A DNA stretch of 64,000 nt from Paenibacillus wynnii (GCF_000757885.1 NZ_JQCR01000003.1:1612001-1676000), one strand, 5' to 3'; positions 1-7,947 are shown, counted from the first letter of the stretch. Notes: generated by a model from the letters alone, not told the origin. Program-made: numbers and translations.

Positions 1-1382
1 GCATATTCCGGATCAGCTGCAGGATCTTTCACGCCAGAACGTAAGTTTTCCAGCTCTGCTTCAGCAGCAGTCAGTTCAGTCTGCAATTTAGCCGATGTAT
101 CGTTTAAGATCTCAATCTCACCCTGAAGGCGTTCAATTTCCTGCTCAAACTTCGTTGCTTCAGCCACAGCCGCTTTTCCAGAAGCGTTAATCCGTTCCTT
201 ACGCTCTGCTAGCTGGCGGTTAAAGTCGGCTTCCGCTTTATCGTGAGCAATTTTGACTTGATCATCCGGGATTGCCTGTCCACAAGTCGGACAATTAGGG
301 TCATGATCCTGAGGATGTTCAAAAGCGAGTCCCTTCAGGTCGGCAAATTCTTGCCGTAGCCGTGCCGCTTCCTGGCGCCGTGAATCCGCAAGGCGCTCAT
401 TTTGCTTGATTCGCTGCTTCTTGTCCTCAAGTGTGCGGCAAAATCTATCAAGCTCCAGATGCAATTGATTTACGGCGTCTCGCTTAATAGCCACCTTGTC
501 CAGTACATCCGACTGTAGCCGGCTCTTAATGTCCAACAGCTCGCTTTGAATTTCTCTGAGTCGCTTTTCCTTAACTGCCACCTCTCCACCAGAAAGGATG
601 CGGGACAACTCAGCCTCCCGCGCCTCGATTCGGCTACGCAATGTACCGATGTCCTCCTTCAAGGACTCCTCATCTAGCTCGGTTACATCTGGCATCTGCC
701 GCTGGACCTCACTGATCCGGACCGGCAACTCCTTGATTTCGCTATTTATCACCGCACACCGTGCTACGACCACTTTTTTATGAGAGTCAATATTTCGGTC
801 ACCCAGGATGGCTGGCAAAAGCTCCAGATCTTTATGACCGTGGATTACTTCACCATCCGTTAGATCGCCACATACCTCCAGCAATGTCTTTCGCCGCTCC
901 TCTTTCTTGAGTTGCTCGTTGAAATAGGAAGGGCTGGTCAGAAGCTTGAACAGGTCCTCTTTGATGACCTTGTCCACCTCTGCTTGATACTCCCGCATGC
1001 CCATCGGAACCCCGTCTACATAATAGGTTGTGGAATGACCCTCGAAGCTTTCCACTGGTGCACCGCGCTTTTTGGTCCACTTTTCGGCGTACACCCTGCG
1101 AAATGTGCGAGGGCGACCATTAACCAGAAAGGCCCCCTCAACTTCATGCTCCAGCTTGTGTTGAAGAATCTTTCCTGCAATGTCCAAACCTTTGATCTCA
1201 AAATCCGCTTTGTTCTGGCTGTCCTTACCGAACAGCAGCCAAACAAATCCATCAAAAACAGTGGTCTTGCCGGTGGCATTGTCACCATAAACATCCGTGT
1301 CCCCACCGTTAGTGGCGAGAACAAGTTCCTTGATTCCTTTAAAATTGCGAAGCGACAACCGTTCCATAACGATTCTCTTCAA
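1..1382 (-). CDS. SbcC/Rad50-like AAA ATPase of the prophage (partial, runs off left edge)
   Basis: The minus strand is open from a TTG at 1382 to the window edge, about 460 codons. The N-terminus reads LSLRNFKGIKELVL and then a Walker A loop YGDNATGKTT, the usual start of RecF/SMC/SbcC-type ATPases. A long charged coiled coil follows, with a CPTC zinc hook at residues 364-367 (bases 284-293), as in Rad50/SbcC. The return coiled coil and Walker B lie outside the window. GGAGG is seven bases before the TTG, which overlaps the upstream stop (TTGA). It is probably an ATPase for phage DNA recombination or processing. No nuclease partner (SbcD-like) is visible; it could lie to the left. Confidence 0.85.
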   Translation of the reverse strand, partial: MKRIVMERLSLRNFKGIKELVLATNGGDTDVYGDNATGKTTVFDGFVWLLFGKDSQNKADFEIKGLDIAGKILQHKLEHEVEGAFLVNGRPRTFRRVYAEKWTKKRGAPVESFEGHSTTYYVDGVPMGMREYQAEVDKVIKEDLFKLLTSPSYFNEQLKKEERRKTLLEVCGDLTDGEVIHGHKDLELLPAILGDRNIDSHKKVVVARCAVINSEIKELPVRISEVQRQMPDVTELDEESLKEDIGTLRSRIEAREAELSRILSGGEVAVKEKRLREIQSELLDIKSRLQSDVLDKVAIKRDAVNQLHLELDRFCRTLEDKKQRIKQNERLADSRRQEAARLRQEFADLKGLAFEHPQDHDPNCPTCGQAIPDDQVKIAHDKAEADFNRQLAERKERINASGKAAVAEATKFEQEIERLQGEIEILNDTSAKLQTELTAAEAELENLRSGVKDPAADPEY

Positions 1383-1639
1383 GCGATTACCTCCTCGATT
1401 GCTGCACTACATTCTGCAACAAAAATCATCTGTTGATCGGGTGTCTCAGGATAACGAATACCATCCAGATATGTTTTAAGTGCATATTCTAATTCAGCAA
1501 GTTGTTCGTTGTCGGCATGGAGTTGAATGGATCCAGATCCCAGTTGAATGTTCAAAACTGGAGGGTTGAAGTGCGTTTCCGAATCGATTGAAAACTCAGC
1601 CGTCTCTTCATTAACTAAAAATGAATGTGTTCCACGCAT
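1379..1639 (-). CDS. hypothetical prophage early protein (86 aa)
   Basis: Small acidic protein starting MRGTHSFLVNEETAEF. The ATG at 1639 is chosen because GAGGGGGA lies eight bases upstream; the longer frame has no such site. Its stop overlaps the TTG of the SbcC-like gene, so the two are translationally coupled. No motif was recognised. Its position in the leftward early operon suggests a DNA-metabolism accessory role, but that is inference only. Confidence 0.7.
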   Translation of the reverse strand: MRGTHSFLVNEETAEFSIDSETHFNPPVLNIQLGSGSIQLHADNEQLAELEYALKTYLDGIRYPETPDQQMIFVAECSAAIEEVIA

Positions 1640-1722
1640 GGCTAATTCCCCCTCTTGTGAAATGCGCCCCCAGCATGCTATAGTGGGGGCAAGTAAATAT
1701 TTGAATGTCAATGATCAGTGAT

Positions 1723-1746
1723 AGCCCATGCCAGTGGGCTATTTTT
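1723..1746 (+). terminator. hairpin plus T-run facing right, antisense to the early operon
   Basis: AGCCCA and TGGGCT pair around a six-base loop and are followed by ATTTTT on the plus strand. All genes here run on the minus strand, so it would terminate antisense transcription. It begins just past the stop of the 79-aa gene. Confidence 0.4.
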
Positions 1747-1978
1747 CGTTGTCATGATCTACGATCTGCCGATAATCAACGATCACCGGTGCGTTCTCAA
1801 CACTTGCGATCAGGTTGTCATTCTCGTCATAAACTGAGAATTCTGAATGAACGTGATCTTCGTATTCGGCACCTACTTGCTTAATCTCGATAACTTCCCG
1901 ACCTTCATGCTCTGTTCCGACCTCAAATACTCGTGTTGGATTACTAACCACTGTTAACTTTTGAATGACTTGGAGCAT
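1739..1978 (-). CDS. hypothetical prophage protein (79 aa)
   Basis: Starts MLQVIQKLTVVSNPTRVFEV at an ATG with AAAGGAGG eight bases upstream; the longer frame to 2020 lacks a site. Acidic, strand-rich and rich in Val and Glu, with no recognised domain. It lies between the AbrB-like regulator and the 86-aa gene in the same leftward series. Unknown function. Confidence 0.65.
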   Translation of the reverse strand: MLQVIQKLTVVSNPTRVFEVGTEHEGREVIEIKQVGAEYEDHVHSEFSVYDENDNLIASVENAPVIVDYRQIVDHDNEK

Positions 1979-2094
1979 ACAATGCCTCCTTTCTCTATGT
2001 AATTGATGCGTCAGCCGCATCTCGGAATACCGGCCGGAGGAAGGTTATTTCTAAGGTCCGATATTCCGAGACAGGGGCCGAAGCCCTTGCCGAT

Positions 2095-2349
2095 TTAATG
2101 AATGCCTACCTGCAGAGCCATTTGCCGGATTACGGATCGGCTGTACAGCTTACCTTGAAATGACACCAAATCATCCTGACTGCCTGTGATGACACATCCT
2201 GGTGCATATTTTTTAAGGATAATCATATTTTCGTTCACAAATATTTCTACCGGATCACCATTCGAAATCTCCATCGTTTTCCGTAGCTCAATCGGAATGA
2301 CCACCCTTCCAAGCTCGTCCACTTTTCTCACAATTCCAGTTGCTTTCAT
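2095..2349 (-). CDS. AbrB/SpoVT-family transition-state-type regulator
   Basis: 84-aa protein beginning MKATGIVRKVDELGRVVIPIEL, the hallmark of the AbrB swapped-hairpin DNA-binding domain. The C-terminal part (KKYAPGCVITGS...) resembles the multimerisation half of AbrB/Abh. Host AbrB represses stationary-phase genes, and phage copies often tune host or early phage promoters. Its start overlaps the stop of the upstream gene (ATGA), so it is co-translated with the 93-aa protein. Confidence 0.9.
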   Translation of the reverse strand: MKATGIVRKVDELGRVVIPIELRKTMEISNGDPVEIFVNENMIILKKYAPGCVITGSQDDLVSFQGKLYSRSVIRQMALQVGIH

Positions 2350-2627
2350 AATAAATCCCCTCCCTGGTTTCCATTGATTTGGTTGTAATGATTGAAGAAA
2401 ATAATGCGTATCTCATGTGGAAGAGTGCCGATTATTTCAAGGAAAAGTTTATGATTATCACTAGCTGCCTTAAGAAGCAGGAATGTCCCCTGTACCTCTT
2501 TCGTAGTGGAAGCCGCATTCGATAAGTCGTCCCAGTGACGCTTCTCTGCGAAATGGAGATCCATTTCTTTTTGCCAGAAGCGCTCAGCAAGCGCCTCGCC
2601 AAACTGCTTAGTTTCTTGTTCCGTCAC
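2346..2627 (-). CDS. hypothetical prophage protein (93 aa)
   Basis: Starts at a GTG that overlaps the stop of the upstream gene, with AAGGAGGGGG before it. The protein is helical and charged, with several aromatic residues (MTEQETKQFGEALAERFW...). It overlaps the AbrB-like gene by four bases, so the three genes form a tightly coupled unit. No domain recognised. Confidence 0.7.
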   Translation of the reverse strand: MTEQETKQFGEALAERFWQKEMDLHFAEKRHWDDLSNAASTTKEVQGTFLLLKAASDNHKLFLEIIGTLPHEIRIIFFNHYNQINGNQGGDLL

Positions 2628-2914
2628 GCAGCCCCCTCCTTGTGTTTATCGTGATCAAGGGTTAAAATGGACGCAACGAGATACTTTAAGCGAGTTCTCA
2701 AACCGGTCCGCCCTGCCAGGCGGGCTTTTTTCTTTTGTGCCTTTGCTGCAGCCAGGTCATGCTCATGCAGATTGATCATCATTTCAAGCCATTTGATGTT
2801 ACGCTCGAGCTTTACAGGATCAATCACATCGGCCTGCTGCTTGATTAATTGCAGATTATGTTCTGCATTCTGAGCCACGAACCTAGCTTCACCTTCCAAA
2901 TCCTCTAGTTTCAT
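2624..2914 (-). CDS. hypothetical coiled-coil prophage protein (96 aa)
   Basis: Helical protein starting MKLEDLEGEARFVAQNAEHN with a basic KKKARLAGRTGLR stretch near residues 62-74. It follows the HTH protein by nine bases and overlaps the next gene. The basic stretch is encoded by a GC-rich hairpin that, read on the plus strand, is followed by TTTTTTCTTTT. Unknown function. Confidence 0.65.
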   Translation of the reverse strand: MKLEDLEGEARFVAQNAEHNLQLIKQQADVIDPVKLERNIKWLEMMINLHEHDLAAAKAQKKKARLAGRTGLRTRLKYLVASILTLDHDKHKEGAA

Positions 2915-2923
2915 TCCAGCACC

Positions 2924-3439
2924 TCATTTCATGTATTTTTTAGCTTTCAGTTCTGCCCTGTGCTCTTTCCAAAGCCCTATGTAGGAGAAATCATATTTCC
3001 GGCATAGCACTGCAACGTTATGCGTCAGGGCAGTTATCGCCTCAATTTGTTCCATAAGCCCGTCCCTAATAATTTGACGATCAGTTGAACTCAGTTGCTC
3101 CAAAGTTTTTGTGATAGGTAAACCAAGCAAAGCTCTTTCTGCCTCCCTAATCTCCTCAAGTGTCTTGATGTAAGCTGAACTCGGATGAAGGTCAGCGCGA
3201 TCTAACCAAGGAACTGATGCTCCTCCGGTTACCTCAGCTGCAGCTGCTAAGAAAAGTTGTCCGTCATCGTAATGTTGCACGGTTGCTTGTATCACTGGCT
3301 TAGAAGCCTTTCGAGTTCCCTTAATGATCTTCCCTATCTGTGAACCGTCTACATGTGCAGCTCGTCCAGCTTTTGCTAAGGAGTCACCCTTCCGTTTCAT
3401 TACTTCTTGTAGGGCTTCAGTAAAATGTCCAACTGACAA
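2924..3439 (-). CDS. phage regulator with N-terminal HTH-like region (171 aa)
   Basis: The first 60 residues (EALQEVMKRKGDSLAKAGRAAHVDGSQIGKIIKGTRK) look like an XRE-type helix-turn-helix: a helix pair, then a recognition helix around SQIGKIIKG. The rest is helical with no recognised motif. A TTG start is used, with AGGTGA eight bases upstream. It sits second in the early leftward operon after the Cro-like gene, which fits an early-gene regulator or DNA-binding accessory protein. Confidence 0.65.
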   Translation of the reverse strand: MSVGHFTEALQEVMKRKGDSLAKAGRAAHVDGSQIGKIIKGTRKASKPVIQATVQHYDDGQLFLAAAAEVTGGASVPWLDRADLHPSSAYIKTLEEIREAERALLGLPITKTLEQLSSTDRQIIRDGLMEQIEAITALTHNVAVLCRKYDFSYIGLWKEHRAELKAKKYMK

Positions 3440-3536
3440 TTGAATTTCACCTCATTTGTCCAAAGTAGTAGGAAGCTATCGGACAGAGGCCTGATGTATA
3501 ATGTTCTTAAGCAATTCCCCTTGCCGAAACCCTCAC

Positions 3537-3571
3537 CCGCCGTTGCCGGTACAGCTCGGCGGTTTTCTTTT
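3537..3571 (+). terminator. GC-rich hairpin plus T-run facing right
   Basis: CCGCCG and CGGCGG pair around a 14-base loop and are followed by TTTTCTTTTT on the plus strand. It overlaps the stop of a leftward 49-codon gene, so it is antisense to the operon. Confidence 0.4.
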
Positions 3572-3720
3572 TAGGCTGAATCTTTTTCGCTCTGCTTTTG
3601 CTTTGGTTCTAACAGCGGCTTAACCACTGGAGCTTCTTTGACAATCCGCAAGGCCTTGACCATCTTGTTCATATCTGGCTCGTAAGTAGCGATGTACTGA
3701 ATTCCTCTTGGGTTGTCCAC
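3571..3720 (-). CDS. small prophage protein (49 aa)
   Basis: GTG start directly abutting the TAG of the upstream Cro-like gene, with AAGGAGGTGGGG just before it. The product begins VDNPRGIQYIATYEPDMNKM and ends with a Lys/Gln/Glu-rich tail. The core IATYEPDMNKMVKALRIV has the look of small proteins common in Bacillota phages. No function can be assigned. The strong ribosome site and coupled start support a real gene. Confidence 0.65.
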   Translation of the reverse strand: MDNPRGIQYIATYEPDMNKMVKALRIVKEAPVVKPLLEPKQKQSEKDSA

Positions 3721-3972
3721 CTACCCCACCTCCTTCGTTACGATTTGTTCATCACAAGAACACGAATTGTGCGGTTCTGGATCAAAAAAAATTGACTGAA
3801 CCGAACTCTTGTAATGATTCGCAATCTTAACCTTAATTTCATCCCGGGGCACTCTTTGAGCATTTTCATACATTTGCAGCGCACTAACACTGATTCCGAT
3901 AGCTTGAGCCGTTTCTTCTCTTGAGGAATCACTACGCAAAGCCAGCAATCTTTTTGCAATAACTTCTTTCAT
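3721..3972 (-). CDS. Cro-like XRE-family regulator
   Basis: The ATG at 3972 gives an 83-aa protein: MKEVIAKRLLALRSDSSREE, then an HTH (TAQAIGISVSALQMYENAQRVPRDEIKVKIANHYK). SALQMYENAQRVP is the classic recognition-helix region. The 3' end carries a CSCDEQ stretch. It is divergent from the ImmR-like repressor across a shared operator array, the arrangement of a phage genetic switch, and is first in the leftward early operon. The longer reading frame to 4053 would run through the operators and is rejected. Confidence 0.8.
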   Translation of the reverse strand: MKEVIAKRLLALRSDSSREETAQAIGISVSALQMYENAQRVPRDEIKVKIANHYKSSVQSIFFDPEPHNSCSCDEQIVTKEVG

Positions 3973-3999
3973 TTTGTTGGTACACCACCTCTCGAAAAC

Positions 4000-4090
4000 C
4001 ACGTATTGTGTTGTTGAAATAAATATACACCGCACAAAACGTGCTGTCAACACGTTTTGTGTTTTTTATTAAAAAATAACACGCTATGTG
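4000..4090. promoter_or_regulatory. operator array of the lysis-lysogeny switch (four 11-bp sites)
   Basis: Four copies of a near-palindrome CACGNNNTGTG lie between the divergent regulators: CACGTATTGTG (4000-4010), CACGTTTTGTG on the minus strand (4033-4043), CACGTTTTGTG (4051-4061) and CACGCTATGTG (4080-4090). The middle two form a perfect 11-bp inverted repeat with a 7-base spacer. A TATATT box follows the last site, just before the repressor gene. These are the likely binding sites of the ImmR-like and/or Cro-like protein. Confidence 0.75.
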
Positions 4091-4116
4091 TTATATTAAT
4101 GTTGGGTGATGAATAT

Positions 4117-4464
4117 ATGGCCACTTTTGGTGAACGGCTTCGCGAAATTCGCACAGCCAAAAACTTAACTCAAAAAGAATTTGCTAAGTTATTTAAACTC
4201 AGTGAAAGCGCGATTGGGATGTATGAGCGTGACGAAAGAGAGCCTTCGTTTAAACTTGCTAATGAAATCGCAGATCGATTTGAAGTTACAACTGATTATC
4301 TTTTTGGTCGTACTGATAAGACAAGTCGTGAAGAAACAAACCTCTCGTTTTACGGAGGCCCTGAAAAATACACACCAGATGAGATCGATGAGATGGAAGC
4401 TGCTCTCCTGCGTTATCGAGAGATGAAGAAAAGAGCAACAGAACAAGCGGAGAAGAACAAATGA
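4117..4464 (+). CDS. ImmR-like XRE repressor
   Basis: 115-aa protein from ATG 4117 with GGGTGAT upstream. Residues 1-65 form a textbook XRE HTH (FGERLREIRTAKNLTQKEFA, then SESAIGMYERDEREPSF) ending in VTTDYLFGRTD. The rest is a short helical region. It is rightward, downstream of the operator array, and followed by a membrane protein and an ImmA-type protease. This matches the ImmR/ImmA immunity module of ICEBs1 and related phages, where protease cleavage of the repressor relieves immunity. Confidence 0.85.
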   Translation: MATFGERLREIRTAKNLTQKEFAKLFKLSESAIGMYERDEREPSFKLANEIADRFEVTTDYLFGRTDKTSREETNLSFYGGPEKYTPDEIDEMEAALLRYREMKKRATEQAEKNK

Positions 4465-4510
4465 GCAAATACCCCAGCCGATGGGGATATTGATAAAAGG
4501 CTGATGATTT

Positions 4511-4834
4511 GTGCTTATTCTAATTATTTTTTTGATACTTGCTATTATCTATAAAAAAGAGATAAAAACTATAATATCGTTCCTTTTTCTTGGAATAGTT
4601 GTTATGTTGTTATGGGATGATTTAATCATAATCGCTTTGATATTAAGTTTAGTGGGATTCACGGCTTTTTTGACACTAGCTATAGTAGCTCTTATTAAAA
4701 AAGATAAAACTGCAAAATATAAATTTTTAGTCTCTACTCTATGCTTGCTTATTGTAGCTATAGGTATAATGAACGATGATTCAAAATCACAGCCCGTGGA
4801 GCAGACATCAAGAAGTACAATAGAATCCCATTAA
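4511..4834 (+). CDS. small membrane protein in the immunity module (107 aa)
   Basis: A GTG start gives a protein with about three hydrophobic segments (residues 1-14, 20-62 as a hairpin, 76-88) and a polar Ser/Gln/Glu tail. Base composition is very AT-rich. No family recognised. It sits between repressor and ImmA-like protease on the lysogeny strand, so it is probably expressed in the lysogen. A superinfection-exclusion role is possible but only inferred. Confidence 0.6.
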   Translation: MLILIIFLILAIIYKKEIKTIISFLFLGIVVMLLWDDLIIIALILSLVGFTAFLTLAIVALIKKDKTAKYKFLVSTLCLLIVAIGIMNDDSKSQPVEQTSRSTIESH

Positions 4835-4841
4835 TTTGAAA

Positions 4842-4866
4842 TAAGCCAGCAATGGCTTTTCTTTTC
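4842..4866 (+). terminator. short terminator after the membrane protein gene
   Basis: AGCCA GCAA TGGCT hairpin followed by TTTCTTTT, located eight bases after the stop. The short stem makes partial readthrough into the ImmA-like gene plausible. Confidence 0.45.
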
Positions 4867-4908
4867 AACACAAAACAGAACATACGTGCGCATTTAGGAG
4901 GAATACAT

Positions 4909-5781
4909 ATGAACTTTTCCCAATATTTCAAAACTCCACTTGAACAAATGATCGAAGAGCAGTATCGGGCAAATGGAATATTATTGCCGGCTGATCTCAC
5001 AATCGAGAAGATTGCTACAATTTTTGGTGTAGACGTAGTCTATTATGATCACGGACCTTTTAGTGATAATGAGGATTACGTTATTTTTCTGAATCGAAAT
5101 GAGGAAGAAATCTCCCAGAGAATGATTTTTTTTCATGAACTCTGCCACGTTGTTCGTCACTCCGGCGATCAGCGGTGGATGCCCGATATGTTCCGTGAAG
5201 CCCAAGAAAATGAAGCTGACCGCTTCACCCTTTATGCTTCTATTCCATTTTTCATGCTTGAGAATTTCCGGTTACCAGCACGACTAAGCGAAGCAATCAG
5301 TAGAGCAGCACATACCTTCAGGACTCACCCCGAACTTACCCAACAGCGTCTGGATCAGATCCGAGAACGGATTGCCGGTGCTCGATTTCTGGCTGGTTTT
5401 ACAAATATCGATGACAGTTTAGTCGAACAGTCAGCTACACAAGAAGAAGATGATAACGGAAGTCTCTTACCTCAGCGGATACGTGCCTTTTACGACTACA
5501 ACGACTTTTCCCGGCCGCACACCCTAGTGATCGAACAACGAGAAGGTTTCAATTGGGATAAGCCACTGCATATTGAGGTTGACCGAAATTATAGAAGCTG
5601 CGATCTCCCCTCTTATATGTCCAAGGAATCCGCACCTGTTTTATCTGGAGACCTCTCCGTTTGTCCAAATCGGAACGGATGCGTCACCATTAACTTATCC
5701 CGAGTGGCCTGGAGACACGGCAAATCAGTCAGCCGGCTGTATCTACCTATGGAAGCAATAGACGATGCGTTGAACTTTTAG
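4909..5781 (+). CDS. ImmA/IrrE-family metallopeptidase
   Basis: 290 aa from ATG 4909 with TTAGGAGGA upstream. The zinc motif HELCHVVRH (HExxH) lies near residues 77-85, with a downstream ENEADRF third-ligand region, both typical of ImmA/IrrE. The C-terminal 150 residues are a separate acidic domain with three Cys. In ICEBs1 ImmA cleaves ImmR after induction. The gene lies downstream of the ImmR-like repressor and upstream of the recombinase, consistent with control of prophage induction. Confidence 0.88.
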   Translation: MNFSQYFKTPLEQMIEEQYRANGILLPADLTIEKIATIFGVDVVYYDHGPFSDNEDYVIFLNRNEEEISQRMIFFHELCHVVRHSGDQRWMPDMFREAQENEADRFTLYASIPFFMLENFRLPARLSEAISRAAHTFRTHPELTQQRLDQIRERIAGARFLAGFTNIDDSLVEQSATQEEDDNGSLLPQRIRAFYDYNDFSRPHTLVIEQREGFNWDKPLHIEVDRNYRSCDLPSYMSKESAPVLSGDLSVCPNRNGCVTINLSRVAWRHGKSVSRLYLPMEAIDDALNF

Positions 5782-5806
5782 CAATGATTTAAAGGAGGAG
5801 TTATCA

Positions 5807-7504
5807 GTGTTTAATTATTCTGAGTCGACACAAGTTAAAGATGTAGCCGTTTATGCTCGTGTATCTTCCGACGATCAGCAGGAACGTGAAACCATAGAAA
5901 ATCAGGTCGAGTTTGCAGAAAAGTATTGCGAGCTCCACAAGATGAACATAGTTGAATGGTACAAAGATGACGGTGTTACTGGAACGATAGGCCTGGATCA
6001 GCGCGATCAGGGAAAACGGCTACTTGAAGAGGCTAAGTCTGGAAGGTTCCATACAGTACTCATTTACAACATGAAGCGTCTTGGCCGGAAGGCTCGCGTA
6101 ACTCTGGATGCGATTTACCAACTTGAAGAGCACGGAGTTAAAATTAAAAGCATGACAGAACCATTTGACACTGGGGATCCAATGGGTAGATTTATTATTA
6201 CCGTACTTGCTGGACAAGCTGAGTTTGATCGAGATACTTTACTGGAGACATTGTGGCACGGAGCTAACAGGCATGCGCGACTAGGTAAATGGCTTGGCGG
6301 TATAATCCCATACGGTTATAAAGTGAACAGCGAACGGTTCCTAGAAGTTAATGAAGAACCTCTACCTGGTAAAGAGGACATGTCCGAAGCAGGAGTTATT
6401 AGACTTATTTATCATCTTATCGCTGATCAAAAGTTGTCGACTATCAAAGCAGCTGATTACTTAAATGCACTAAAGATACCACCTTCATATGTAATCCACG
6501 GGCGTCAAGTCAAGAAAGGTAAGCGTAAGGAGAACACAGCTGGAGTCTGGAGCCCTGGCCGCATTCGTAACATGATTGTCAACACTACCTATAAAGGCGT
6601 GCATGAGTACGGAAAGCGGGCCACTAGAGAACGGGAAACAATCATTCGAGAAGTTGCATCAATCGTCTCAGAAGATACTTGGCAGCTCGCCCAGCAAGTC
6701 CTAAGAGATAATCAAATTGAAGCTTTCCGTAACCAAACACGTCATTATCTTCTACGAGGTTTAATTAGATGCGGTTGTTGTGGATTGACCTATCATGGAG
6801 GAGCATTTAAAGGTGCAAAAAATAAACCTCAGGCTTATTATCTCTGCGGAGGTAAGACGGCTTATAAGGGGCCGCTTCAAGGGAAATGTTATTCTAAGAA
6901 CATTCCTTGTGAGTGGATTGAAGAAATGGTTTGGGATGAATGTGTTCGCTTTATCCGCAATCCCGGTGAAGCTCTCAAAGAATTTGAGCAAGGACTGAAT
7001 TTAAGGAAGTCTCATACAGCTAATTATTTGCAAGAAAAAGAAATGATACTTAAAGGCTTAAAAGATAAAGAACCTGAACGACAAGGTATTCTTTCCCTTT
7101 ACCGACAAAAGATGATTAAAGCAACAGATGTTGAAATACAGCTCCAAGATATTTTAACGGAGACAAACACTTTAGAACGGCGCTTAAAAGAATTAGACAA
7201 ATTAATGGAAGCTGAGAAAGACCACTCCTACCAGTTCGATTCTGCTGAAATTATGCTGAATAAGTTACGGTCAAAAATAGAAGGCAGTCCTTCATTTGAA
7301 ACTCGAAGAGAGATTGTAAAAACATTGGTCCAAGAGATTATAATTGAAACCATAGATCCCCCTGGTGGAGGTAGGAAAAAAGCTTCCGTAAATGTTCGCT
7401 ACTCGTTTTATAATTCCAAAGGTGTTCCACGCACGGTTGTCATTGCGGATTTCTGGGGAGCGGGAATCCTCAACAGCGGTGTACCTGCAGTCCGGCTCGT
7501 ATAG
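5807..7504 (+). CDS. large serine recombinase (integrase)
   Basis: 565 aa from a GTG with AAAGGAGG upstream. The resolvase domain has VAVYARVSSDDQQ (catalytic Ser near residue 20), the MKRLGRKARVTLDA region and FIITVLAGQAEFDRD. It is followed by the recombinase domain and a zinc ribbon (RCGCCGLTYHG ... CGG ... GKC), then a coiled coil around residues 395-480. This is the phiC31/TP901-type integrase layout. The stop codon touches the resumed comM frame, so this is the integration end of the element; the final codons may lie on the attachment core. Confidence 0.95.
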   Translation: MFNYSESTQVKDVAVYARVSSDDQQERETIENQVEFAEKYCELHKMNIVEWYKDDGVTGTIGLDQRDQGKRLLEEAKSGRFHTVLIYNMKRLGRKARVTLDAIYQLEEHGVKIKSMTEPFDTGDPMGRFIITVLAGQAEFDRDTLLETLWHGANRHARLGKWLGGIIPYGYKVNSERFLEVNEEPLPGKEDMSEAGVIRLIYHLIADQKLSTIKAADYLNALKIPPSYVIHGRQVKKGKRKENTAGVWSPGRIRNMIVNTTYKGVHEYGKRATRERETIIREVASIVSEDTWQLAQQVLRDNQIEAFRNQTRHYLLRGLIRCGCCGLTYHGGAFKGAKNKPQAYYLCGGKTAYKGPLQGKCYSKNIPCEWIEEMVWDECVRFIRNPGEALKEFEQGLNLRKSHTANYLQEKEMILKGLKDKEPERQGILSLYRQKMIKATDVEIQLQDILTETNTLERRLKELDKLMEAEKDHSYQFDSAEIMLNKLRSKIEGSPSFETRREIVKTLVQEIIIETIDPPGGGRKKASVNVRYSFYNSKGVPRTVVIADFWGAGILNSGVPAVRLV

Positions 7505-7515
7505 CTCTATATCGC
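7495..7515. other. right attachment junction of the element in comM (approximate)
   Basis: The recombinase stops at 7504 and a clear ComM reading frame is recognisable from about 7510 (YRSKISGPLLDRIDL). The crossover must lie near here. Serine recombinases leave only a two-base core, so the exact point cannot be placed without the left junction, which is off the window. Confidence 0.7.
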
Positions 7516-7923
7516 TCCAAAATCTCCGGCCCCCTGCTTGATCGTATCGACCTGCAGGTTGATGTACCCCGACCTAAAGAATTGGACCGCCAAGGCCCTG
7601 TCCTCTCTTCTATGGAAATGCGGACGCAAGTTGCTGCAGCGCAAGCCCTTCAGCTTCAACGGTACAAGAATCTATCCATATCATGGAATAGTGAACTGTC
7701 CGGCGCAGCCCTCCGCCGCTTTGCCAGACTTGGAGCGGAAGAAGCCGAAATGCTTCATCATATCTTGGAGACGCTTGGACTTAGCATGCGTGCGCATGAC
7801 CGCATTATCAAGCTGTCACGCACCATCGCCGATCTGGACGGGGCCTCTAAAATTACCTCCGCACACCTGGCGGAAGCTGTTCAATACCGCAATTTGGATC
7901 GTCAGGTGTTGGTTGAGGAGTGA
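7510..7923 (+). pseudogene. comM: comM 3' fragment (disrupted by the element)
   Basis: The frame reads YRSKISGPLLDRIDLQVDVP, the conserved junction between the ATPase core and C-terminal domain of ComM/YifB. The full Mg-chelatase C-terminal domain follows (LSMRAHDRIIKLSRTIADLDG, then HLAEAVQYRNLDRQ). It ends at TGA 7921-7923 with 137 codons left of roughly 510. ComM is a hexameric helicase that promotes branch migration during natural transformation. There is no start codon or ribosome site at the break; the 5' part should lie beyond the left end of the element. Precise excision would restore the gene. Confidence 0.88.
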
Positions 7924-7947
7924 CAAACAAATCATTGGGGTGGTTTC

